Assembly: GCA_964404395.1 (NCBI GenBank)
Contig: CAYOKA010000059.1
Location: forward strand, 1 to 13,416
Direction of reading: 5' to 3'
Length of the DNA stretch: 13,416 nt
From: JAAYBT01 sp964404395
Lineage (GTDB): Bacteria; Bacillota; Clostridia; Acetivibrionales; DTU013
Part shown: positions 1 to 5,983 of the stretch, one piece after another
Layout of the letters: every line of letters starts with the position of its first letter
How positions within the stretch are numbered: the stretch's first letter is position 1
Position numbers and translations under genes: made by a program
Notes under the pieces: generated by a model
The model's database searches: none
The model's input: only the letters and a program-made list of their open reading frames with translations
Told to the model about the DNA's origin: nothing

Positions 1-44
1 ATCCCCAGACCGCCGAGCAAAAGAAAAATCATTGAAATAGTCAT
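1..44 (-). CDS. N-terminus of a leftward gene, possibly Na/Pi-cotransporter family (partial)
   Basis: Only the first 14 codons are in the window; the gene runs off the left edge. An ATG at 44 (minus strand) is preceded by GGAGGA with a 4-nt spacer, an ordinary clostridial ribosome binding site. The peptide reads MTISMIFLLLGGLG, a hydrophobic start ending in a glycine-rich turn. Na/Pi-cotransporter (NptA/PF02690-type) membrane proteins often begin with a similar hydrophobic LLGGLG segment, which is the only reason for the family suggestion; any membrane protein could start this way. The existence of a gene start is well supported, the family is a guess. Confidence 0.45.
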   Translation of the reverse strand, partial: MTISMIFLLLGGLG

Positions 45-139
45 ATATCCTCCAAATTGTGAACAATCATTGTATAACATGCAAATCTAACGTTTTCTGA
101 AATAATTATTGCAATTCTATGTAAGCGCCCTGCTAATTT

Positions 140-151
140 TATGTTAACATA
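140..151. repeat. 12-bp perfect palindrome TATGTTAACATA
   Basis: The sequence equals its own reverse complement over 12 bp. It lies about 95 bp upstream of the leftward gene at the left edge and 230 bp upstream of the rightward promoter. It could be a repressor site, but in AT-rich DNA a single palindrome of this size may be chance. Nothing else points to a binding protein. Confidence 0.3.
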
Positions 152-302
152 TTTGATGTGTCAAGGGGCAGAACTGGTATGGTACCGAATAGGATATCTG
201 CTTTTCGTATCTCTATATTGTTACTTTATCGGCGTATTCATACATGGGAAAATCAGATTAGTAGACCTTGAAGCTGTATCCATGATATCTTTGTTTTAAA
301 TT

Positions 303-364
303 TGGACATTCAATTAGCCACGCGAATTAATAAAAATATCCGATATTGGCTATACAAATGTCCA
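303..364. repeat. Imperfect inverted repeat with 18-nt arms
   Basis: The left arm (303-320) and right arm (347-364) pair at 14 of 18 positions. The outer eight bases (TGGACATT against AATGTCCA) and inner six (TAGCCA against TGGCTA) match perfectly, with four mismatched bases between them. The loop is 26 nt. The element ends 18 bp before the -35 box of the promoter at 383-411. It could be a two-part operator, a remnant of mobile-element termini, or a hairpin in a longer transcript. No transposase is nearby. Confidence 0.5.
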
Positions 365-382
365 GATTATTGCCCAAAATTA

Positions 383-411
383 TTGACTGATCATATACTT
401 AAGCTTATAAT
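383..411 (+). promoter_or_regulatory. Near-consensus sigma-A promoter for the antitoxin-nuclease fusion gene
   Basis: TTGACT (383-388) is followed after exactly 17 nt by TATAAT (406-411), which matches the vegetative sigma factor consensus at 11 of 12 positions. Transcription would start near 418, giving a leader of about 70 nt before the GTG start at 488. This is the strongest promoter match in the window. Confidence 0.75.
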
Positions 412-487
412 TATGCTATAGCGTGAGATAGTGTAAGGCTGCTAAATAGAAACGCAGCAAGCACTATTGTGATAAGGAGGTGTTTTT

Positions 488-1231
488 GTGATTGCAACAG
501 CCAGTGATATGAAGAATAGTTTTGGCCGGTACCTGAGACATGTGACAGATGAGGTCGGAGAGGTCATCATCACTAAAAACAATTTGAGAGTGGCGCGGCT
601 GGTACCATATGTATCCGATATCGAGAGATATTTCACCATCCGGGAAAATGCCGTTAATTACGATTATGACAAAAAAACCGTTTCTTATGAAGAGTTTATG
701 GAGATTTACGCCAAAAGCGATGTCAGGATGGAGTTCTTGAATGGGGAGATTCACATAATGGCTTCTCCGGATGTTAATCATCAGGAGTTGCTCGGAGAAC
801 TATATGTTGCTTTCAGAGAATTCTTTAAAGGAAAAGAGTGTAAGCCTTATTTGTCGCCCTTTGACGTCCGTTTCTGGAAAAAGGATATCAAGGATCCTGA
901 TGTGCTGCAGCCTGATATAATTGTTATCTGTGATCTGGAGGGCAATGTTAATGAGCATAAAAGGTATACCGGGACGCCTGCACTGACCTTGGAGATACTG
1001 TCCTCAGGCACAAGGAGCAGGGATATGGTATATAAGCTCAATACATACATGATTTCAGGGGTATCCGAGTATTGGATTGTCGATTCAATGGAGCAAAGGA
1101 TTACAATATATGATTTTAAGGACTGTCAGGTTGAAAAAATGGAGCTTTATAAAGATGGTGACATTGCCAGATCTCTATTTTTTGATGGGCTGAAGGTGAA
1201 TGTTGAGGAGCTGTTTGCAAACCTTTTGTAA
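488..1231 (+). CDS. Fusion of a Phd/YefM-like antitoxin domain to a Uma2-family nuclease domain
   Basis: The GTG start at 488 has a full AAGGAGG ribosome binding site 7 nt upstream. Residues 1 to about 42 look like a Phd/YefM antitoxin N-terminus: an ASDMKNSFGRYL helix followed by a GEVIITKNNLRVARLVPY strand pair, the part that dimerises and binds DNA in that family. After a linker, residues about 66-247 match the Uma2 (DUF820) family, a PD-(D/E)XK-like fold. Visible landmarks are MEFLNGEIHIMASP (81-94), PD at 142-143, LEILS with E169, then D179, K183 and GVSEYWIVD (191-199). D143, E169 and K183 are the likely active-site set, although the usual ExK is spread out. No partner toxin gene adjoins it. 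The role is unknown: possibly a DNA-targeted nuclease or a self-regulated defence protein. Domain calls are firm, function is inference. Confidence 0.8.
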   Translation: MIATASDMKNSFGRYLRHVTDEVGEVIITKNNLRVARLVPYVSDIERYFTIRENAVNYDYDKKTVSYEEFMEIYAKSDVRMEFLNGEIHIMASPDVNHQELLGELYVAFREFFKGKECKPYLSPFDVRFWKKDIKDPDVLQPDIIVICDLEGNVNEHKRYTGTPALTLEILSSGTRSRDMVYKLNTYMISGVSEYWIVDSMEQRITIYDFKDCQVEKMELYKDGDIARSLFFDGLKVNVEELFANLL

Positions 1232-1263
1232 GCCAAAAAAAACACAAATTTGGGGCAGGCATT

Positions 1264-1292
1264 TTTACAGCTATAAATATTACATTTATGTT
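1264..1292 (+). promoter_or_regulatory. Possible promoter for the SLH protein gene
   Basis: TTTACA (1264-1269) and TATGTT (1287-1292) are separated by 17 nt, about 80 nt before the SLH gene start. Both boxes are partial matches in AT-rich DNA, so this is a weak call. No clear terminator separates the SLH gene from the upstream nuclease gene, so read-through is also possible. Confidence 0.3.
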
Positions 1293-1371
1293 ACCGATTA
1301 TACTTACCCATAAAATTTCCCTTGAAGGTACGAAATGTATTACATAAAAATACCTAAGGAGGGAAAAGAAG

Positions 1372-3141
1372 ATGAGTAGGAAATGGAAGGGGCTAATTTC
1401 ACTCATTATATGCTTAGCGCTATTGATGTCTTCTGCAACGGTAGTATTTGCCGGCAATAATAAGAATGGGCCCAAGAGCAACAATTCTTTTAATTCACTA
1501 TTTAATTCAAAAGGCTTCAAGGATGTTAAAGAAAATCACTGGGCTTTTTGGGATATCATGTGGATGTTTGAAAAAGGTATTGTTAATGGTGTAGGTAATA
1601 ATAACTTTAATCCGAGCGGTACCGTAACAAGAGCTGAATTTGCAAAGATGATGGTCAATACCTTGGGACTGAAGCAATACAGTCCTCAGACTCCGTCATT
1701 TCTGGATGTGGACAAGAAAAACTGGGCATATCCCTATGTTGAAGGTGCCAAAAACTATCTGACAGGCTGGAGGACAGCAAGCGGACATTATTATAAACCA
1801 TCCCAGGCAGCTGTCAGGGAAGATATGGCAGTAGCTCTTGTTGAGGCATTGGGGTATCAGAATGAAACTGTTGACGAGCGTAATCTCAATCAGTTTGCCG
1901 ATGCGGGGCAGATAAACCCTAACCTTAGAAGACATGTGGCGTTAGCTGTAAAATACGGGCTTATGGAAGGATCAAATAAGAATGGGCAGAAAGTATTCAA
2001 CGCCCAAGGGAATTTAACCCGCGCAGAGGCCGCTGTGCTTCTTCGTAGAGCATTTGTTGAAAAAGAGGAGAAAGTCACTTACGACGAAGACAAGGTTACA
2101 TATGGCGACGAGGATGATCCTATAGCATATGAGAAGCCGGTTGTGTCGGTTGCAAAAGAGAATGGCAGGGTTGTAATCAGGTGGAATAAGATTGATTCCG
2201 ACCAGCTGAAGGGATACAAAGTAGTTATATCCAAAAAGGATTCCACACCAAGCTATCCTGATGACGGATACCTCTATTATATTACAGACACCAATAGGAA
2301 TTATGCGGTGGTTGACAATAGCACAGCATATAAAGACGGCGATTTCGGCGACTATCTGACAAAGGGTGAGAGGTACTATTTCAGTGTAACAGCTGTTTAC
2401 GAGGATAAGAATGTTGCCGGAAATGCAGTGCGCTTCAAGTATGATGGCATTGATAATCCTGATTTATATGTTATGCCGAAAGTTAGTGCTGCTGAAGAAA
2501 ATGGCAAACTCGTCCTCAGGTGGAATAAGATCGATTCCGCTAAGTTCAAGAATTATAGGGTAGTGGCTTCTAAGGCCGATTCCACACCCTCATACCCCGA
2601 CGATGGATATTTGCTTTCTATTTCGAAACCTGAAAAGAATTATGCAGTGATTGATAATAAATTAGCTTACACGGGCGGAGATTTTGATGGCTACTTCGTA
2701 AAAGGAGAAAGATACTACTTTAGTATAACCGCCGTGTATGAGGATAGGACCGTAGTCGGAAATGCCATTCGGGTAGAGTACAAGGGTGAGGACAGCCCGG
2801 AAGTATTCCCGGCACCAAAAGTAAGTGCTGCATATGAAGATGGTAAGCTTCTGGTGAAGTGGGATAAAATCGATTCGGATCGTTTAGTCGAATATCGGCT
2901 GGTGATATCTGAGAAAACCGCAAACCCCGCTTACCCTGCCAATGGGCACTATGATGCAGCCTACAGCAAGGATACCACATCCGTGGAAATTGATGGAACT
3001 AAGGTATATACAAGCGGTGACTTCACAACTTTAGACTATAAAAATGAGTATTATTTCAGCGTAACCGCTGTTTATGACAACAACAAATGTGTTCCAGGCA
3101 ATGCAGTGAAGATGCTCTACCTTATTTCTGCAGAGGAATAA
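1372..3141 (+). CDS. Secreted S-layer homology (SLH) domain protein with three Fn3-like repeats
   Basis: AAGGAGGG lies 8 nt before the ATG. Residues 1-28 form a signal peptide: positive start, hydrophobic core LISLIICLALLMS, and a VFA cleavage site. Three SLH modules follow at about 49-95, 110-160 and 174-227. The first has NHWAFWDIMWMFEKGIVNG and TRAEF, the second NWAYPYVEGAKN with VRED in place of TRAE, the third a weaker start with TRAEA. SLH modules bind pyruvylated secondary cell-wall polymer, so the protein should sit on the cell surface. An acidic linker (about 231-250) leads to three repeats of about 105 residues (255-360, 368-472, 481-585) that look like fibronectin type III. Each has a WNKIDS or WDKIDS strand and a YYFSVTAVY or YYFSITAVY strand near its end. 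No catalytic domain is visible, so a structural or binding role is likely. The SLH modules are at the N-terminus, just after the signal peptide. Confidence 0.9.
   Translation: MSRKWKGLISLIICLALLMSSATVVFAGNNKNGPKSNNSFNSLFNSKGFKDVKENHWAFWDIMWMFEKGIVNGVGNNNFNPSGTVTRAEFAKMMVNTLGLKQYSPQTPSFLDVDKKNWAYPYVEGAKNYLTGWRTASGHYYKPSQAAVREDMAVALVEALGYQNETVDERNLNQFADAGQINPNLRRHVALAVKYGLMEGSNKNGQKVFNAQGNLTRAEAAVLLRRAFVEKEEKVTYDEDKVTYGDEDDPIAYEKPVVSVAKENGRVVIRWNKIDSDQLKGYKVVISKKDSTPSYPDDGYLYYITDTNRNYAVVDNSTAYKDGDFGDYLTKGERYYFSVTAVYEDKNVAGNAVRFKYDGIDNPDLYVMPKVSAAEENGKLVLRWNKIDSAKFKNYRVVASKADSTPSYPDDGYLLSISKPEKNYAVIDNKLAYTGGDFDGYFVKGERYYFSITAVYEDRTVVGNAIRVEYKGEDSPEVFPAPKVSAAYEDGKLLVKWDKIDSDRLVEYRLVISEKTANPAYPANGHYDAAYSKDTTSVEIDGTKVYTSGDFTTLDYKNEYYFSVTAVYDNNKCVPGNAVKMLYLISAEE
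2134..3126 (+). repeat. Three tandem internal repeats encoding Fn3-like domains
   Basis: Coding units at about 2134-2451, 2473-2787 and 2812-3126 encode the three Fn3-like domains of the SLH protein. Units 1 and 2 are the most alike: both share DSTPSYPDDGYL, and RYYFSVTAVYED in unit 1 corresponds to RYYFSITAVYED in unit 2. Unit 3 is more diverged. The order of similarity suggests stepwise duplication, with units 1 and 2 separating last. Confidence 0.75.
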
Positions 3142-3153
3142 ACGAATTTGAAT

Positions 3154-3181
3154 TTTACTTTTAAATCTATTTTGTTATAAT
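3154..3181 (+). promoter_or_regulatory. Extended -10 promoter candidate upstream of the arginase gene
   Basis: TATAAT (3176-3181) carries the TG extension one base upstream (3173-3174), and TTTACT (3154-3159) lies 16 nt before it. A transcript would begin near 3188, inside the terminator-like hairpin at 3185-3230, so the two elements overlap. Either the promoter is fortuitous or the arginase transcript starts within this element. Confidence 0.45.
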
Positions 3182-3184
3182 AGG

Positions 3185-3230
3185 AAGCGAGGCACTCCAC
3201 GACAATGAAACCGGAGTGTCATCGCTTTTT
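3185..3230 (+). terminator. Rho-independent terminator after the SLH gene (or arginase leader attenuator)
   Basis: AAGCGA (3185-3190) pairs with TCGCTT (3222-3227), and CACTCC (3193-3198) pairs with GGAGTG (3213-3218). A small internal bulge (GG against TCA) separates the two stems, and the loop is 14 nt. The stem runs into TTTTT. It lies 44 nt after the SLH stop codon, as expected for a terminator. Because arginase starts only 46 nt further on, some transcripts must start at or pass through this element. Confidence 0.7.
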
Positions 3231-3275
3231 ATTTATAGGCATTAACAGCCATTTACGTGGTATCGGGGGGACATA

Positions 3276-4211
3276 ATGAATATTGATGTGGTAGGGGTAC
3301 CTATAGATTTGGGATCAGACAGAAGGGGAGTTGACATGGGGCCTGGTGTAATACGTTATTCAGGGCTCATAAAGGCTATCAGGGCATTAAACATAAACTG
3401 CAGGGATCTGGGCGACATTAACGTTCCTGTGCCGGAGGATCGCGATGATAGGATAAATCATTCTCCAAAGCCCAAGTTTCTAAATGAAATAACTAAAACA
3501 AATGAGATGCTGTTCCATAAGGTAGCAGAAATCCTAAATAAGGGCAATATGCCGCTGGTTATCGGAGGTGATCATAGCATTGCCACCGGTACTATTTTGG
3601 GCGTTCAGAGTGTTATGAAGAATATTGGTGTAATATGGCTGGATGCTCACGGCGATTTTAATACAGAGCATACAACATTGAGCGGCAATCTGCATGGGAT
3701 GTCGCTGGCGGCTGCAACGGGAACGGGCATGCATGCGATGAGCAGTTTCAAGCCCGGTGACGTTGCCTTTGTCAATCCGGAGAAGGTAGTCATAATCGGC
3801 GCCAGGGATCTGGACCCGCAGGAAGCACAGCTGCTGCGCAAATCCCGTGTTACTGTATATACAATGGAGGACGTGGATATGTATGGTCTTCGGGCAGTAA
3901 TGCAAAAGGCAATTGAAATTGTGGAGGAAGGGACGGAAGGCTTTCATCTGAGTTTTGATCTGGATGTTATAGCACCTGCAGATGCTCCTGGTGTCGGACT
4001 TCCTGTAAAGGGCGGACTGACATACAGGGAAGCCCATCTTGCTGTTCAGATGCTTTCCGCGAGGGACAAGCTATCTTCCCTTGAATTTGTTGAACTTAAC
4101 CCAATAATGGACAATGCCAATTTGACCGGCGAGCTGGCGGTATCATTGATATGCTCGGTGCTGGGAAAGAGGACTATGGGTTCAAAAAATGGCTTGACAT
4201 ATGAGATATAA
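3276..4211 (+). CDS. rocF: Arginase (ureohydrolase family)
   Basis: A 311-residue ureohydrolase, the usual length for arginase, which hydrolyses L-arginine to L-ornithine and urea using two manganese ions in the cytoplasm. All metal ligands are visible: H100 in GGDHS, D123, H125 and D127 in DAHGDFNT, and D228 and D230 in SFDLDV. NT followed by SGNLHGM (136-142, including H140) and E273 in VELNP favour arginase over agmatinase. The usual DP after the DxD strand reads AP here (VIAPADAPGVG), a minor oddity. The start has a G-run (3265-3270) 5 nt upstream as ribosome binding site. A terminator-like hairpin stands between this gene and the SLH gene. The PurF-like gene follows 67 nt later without a clear terminator, so the two may be co-transcribed. 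Confidence 0.92.
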   Translation: MNIDVVGVPIDLGSDRRGVDMGPGVIRYSGLIKAIRALNINCRDLGDINVPVPEDRDDRINHSPKPKFLNEITKTNEMLFHKVAEILNKGNMPLVIGGDHSIATGTILGVQSVMKNIGVIWLDAHGDFNTEHTTLSGNLHGMSLAAATGTGMHAMSSFKPGDVAFVNPEKVVIIGARDLDPQEAQLLRKSRVTVYTMEDVDMYGLRAVMQKAIEIVEEGTEGFHLSFDLDVIAPADAPGVGLPVKGGLTYREAHLAVQMLSARDKLSSLEFVELNPIMDNANLTGELAVSLICSVLGKRTMGSKNGLTYEI

Positions 4212-4278
4212 GCCATACAATGGTAGGTATGTTTACAAAATAATTAGTGACTTATGAAAAAGGTGAAAAATAAAAGTT

Positions 4279-5694
4279 ATGGGCGGATTATTTGGTGTAG
4301 TTTCAAAAGACGATTGTGTATTAGATTTATATTTTGGAACCGATTATCATTCGCATCTCGGTACAAGCCGCGGTGGGATGGCTTTGTGGACGGGTAACGG
4401 GTTTTCGAGATTTATTCATAACATAGAGAATGTACAGTTTAGGGCCAAATTCGAAGCGGATCTGGCTGAAATGGCAGGCAATATGGGCATCGGTTGTATC
4501 AGCGACACGGAAGCGCAGCCGTTGACTGTATGCTCACATCATGGACATTACGCTGTTACGACAGTAGGGCGCATTAATAATCTCAATTCATTAGTAAAAA
4601 AAGCATTTGCAAACAACTATATTCATTTTCTTGAAATGAGTGGAGGAAAGATAAATCCCACAGAGATGGTCGCAGCACTTATAGACCAGGAAGACACTAT
4701 TAGCGAAGGCATTATGAGGGCTCAACAGGAAATTGAGGGCTCCTGTACAATGCTTGTTTTAAACCACGAAGGTATCTATGCCTCAAGGGATCGCCTTGGC
4801 AGGACACCGCTTGTCGTTGGCGAAAGAGAAGGGTCTTACTGCGTTTCATTTGAGTCGAGCGCATTGCCCAATTTGGGATATCATCCTGAATACGAACTTG
4901 GGCCGGGTGAGGTGGTTTTACTGACACCCGATGGAATTGAAAAAATTTCACCGGCACAGGATAAAATGAAGATATGTGCTTTCCTATGGGTTTATTATGG
5001 CTACCCAACTTCCGCCTATGAAGGTAAAAATGTAGAAATAATGCGTTACCGCAGTGGCGCGGCACTGGCACGGGATGACAAGCTGGAGCTGGATATGGTT
5101 GCTGCCATACCGGACTCCGGCGTAGCGAATGCTATTGGCTATTCCAATGAATCAGGTGTACCCTATGGCAGGCCTTTCGTTAAATACACCCCAACCTGGT
5201 CCAGGAGCTTTTTGCCGCAAAAGCAGAGTGTGCGTACTCTGGTTGCCAAAATGAAACTGATTCCCATACCTGAATTGGTCAAGGACAAGCGCATACTTTT
5301 CTGCGACGATTCTATCGTAAGGGGCACACAATTGCGTGAAGCTGCGGAGCTCCTTTATGGCTACTATGCAAAGGAAGTCCACGTAAGGCCGGCATGTCCG
5401 CCCTTGCTGTTCGGCTGCAAATTTCTGAACTTCTCCAGATCCAGTTCTGAGATGGATCTAATTACGCGCAGGGTTATCACGAAATTGGAAGGCGAAAAAG
5501 TGAAAAGCAAGGATGCTCGTATCCTGGAAGAGTATAGCAATCCCAAAACGGAGAAGTATGGCTGCATGCTAAAATGTATAAAAGAGGAGCTAAATGTTTC
5601 CAGTCTTAAATATCAAAAGCTTGAGGATATGATTGATGCCATAGGTCTTCCGCAGGACAAGGTATGTACCTACTGCTGGAACGGCAGGGGATAG
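4279..5694 (+). CDS. PurF-like amidophosphoribosyltransferase paralogue lacking the glutaminase nucleophile
   Basis: The 471 residues align by eye with glutamine PRPP amidotransferase from end to end. In PurF the N-terminal residue after processing is the catalytic cysteine (CGVFG); here the start reads MGGLFGV, so that cysteine is glycine. The HNGN oxyanion motif reads VGRIN (96-100), and the region of the conserved Asp reads NPTE. The glutaminase half therefore looks dead. The phosphoribosyltransferase half is intact: PDSGVANAIGYSNESG (278-293) and the PRPP loop DDSIVRGT (343-350). Four cysteines fit the 4Fe-4S ligands of the Bacillus-type enzyme: C233, C373 or C380, C463 and C466 (CTYC near the C-terminus). 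The protein may use free ammonia or another amine, or be regulatory. The ribosome binding site AAAGGTGA is weak and 12 nt from the ATG. Not assigned purF because a canonical copy probably exists elsewhere. Confidence 0.82.
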   Translation: MGGLFGVVSKDDCVLDLYFGTDYHSHLGTSRGGMALWTGNGFSRFIHNIENVQFRAKFEADLAEMAGNMGIGCISDTEAQPLTVCSHHGHYAVTTVGRINNLNSLVKKAFANNYIHFLEMSGGKINPTEMVAALIDQEDTISEGIMRAQQEIEGSCTMLVLNHEGIYASRDRLGRTPLVVGEREGSYCVSFESSALPNLGYHPEYELGPGEVVLLTPDGIEKISPAQDKMKICAFLWVYYGYPTSAYEGKNVEIMRYRSGAALARDDKLELDMVAAIPDSGVANAIGYSNESGVPYGRPFVKYTPTWSRSFLPQKQSVRTLVAKMKLIPIPELVKDKRILFCDDSIVRGTQLREAAELLYGYYAKEVHVRPACPPLLFGCKFLNFSRSSSEMDLITRRVITKLEGEKVKSKDARILEEYSNPKTEKYGCMLKCIKEELNVSSLKYQKLEDMIDAIGLPQDKVCTYCWNGRG

Positions 5695-5700
5695 GGCTCA

Positions 5701-5952
5701 GAGGTCAGAAGCCGGAGGCCGGAAGTCAGAAGTCGGAGGCCGGAAGCCGGAGGCCGGAGGTCAGAAGTCGGAGGCCGGAAACCGGAGGTCAGAAGTCGGA
5801 GGCCGGAAGCCGGAGGCCGGAGGTCAGAAGTCGGAGGCCGGAAGCCGGAGACCGGAAGTCGGAAGCCGGAAACCGGAGGTCAGAAGTCGGAGACCGGAGG
5901 TCAGAAGTCGGAGACCGGAAGTCGGAAACCGGAAACCGGAGACCGGAAGTCA
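5701..5952 (+). repeat. Heptanucleotide tandem array, 36 phased units of GARRYCR
   Basis: Exactly 36 consecutive 7-nt units fit GA[AG][AG][CT]C[AG] with no insertion or deletion (252 bp). Variation occurs at positions 3, 4, 5 and 7 only and is always a transition. Higher-order units are visible: two adjacent 35-nt blocks (5785-5819 and 5820-5854) differ at one base, and two adjacent 21-nt blocks (5876-5896 and 5897-5917) are identical. Decayed edge units continue on both sides (5694-5700 gggctca; 5953-5966 caaggct, caaggtt). The array starts 6 nt after the PurF-like stop codon and fills the convergent gap to the leftward genes, where no ordinary terminator was found. The plus strand has no stop codon in any frame because T is always followed by C. 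Confidence 0.95.
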
Positions 5953-5983
5953 CAAGGCTCAAGGTTCAATGATTAAAGCGATT

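Larger units (their letters stand above)
45..487. other. Divergent intergenic region, 443 bp without a gene
   Basis: This stretch separates the leftward gene at the left edge from the rightward antitoxin-nuclease fusion. It is AT-rich and no convincing coding frame was found in it. It holds a 12-bp perfect palindrome (140-151), a 62-bp imperfect inverted repeat (303-364), a strong rightward promoter (383-411), a small GCTGC/GCAGC hairpin possibility in the leader (438-458), and the AAGGAGG ribosome binding site (474-480). No tRNA or known riboswitch was recognised. Confidence 0.6.

Noticed and set aside
3534..4037. 167-codon minus-strand open frame opposite arginase
   Set aside because: Arginase metal ligands on the plus strand show which strand codes; the opposite product is cysteine- and histidine-rich without family features.
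5701..5952. CRISPR-like or minisatellite array
   Set aside because: The units are contiguous 7-mers without spacers, far shorter than CRISPR repeats, and no cas gene is present.
5664..5972. A 102-codon open frame through the heptamer array, encoding a 7-residue Arg/Pro/Glu/Gly/Ser repeat
   Set aside because: The array cannot contain a stop codon in any plus-strand frame because every T is followed by C, so openness means nothing. The frame starts inside the PurF-like gene and has no ribosome binding site.
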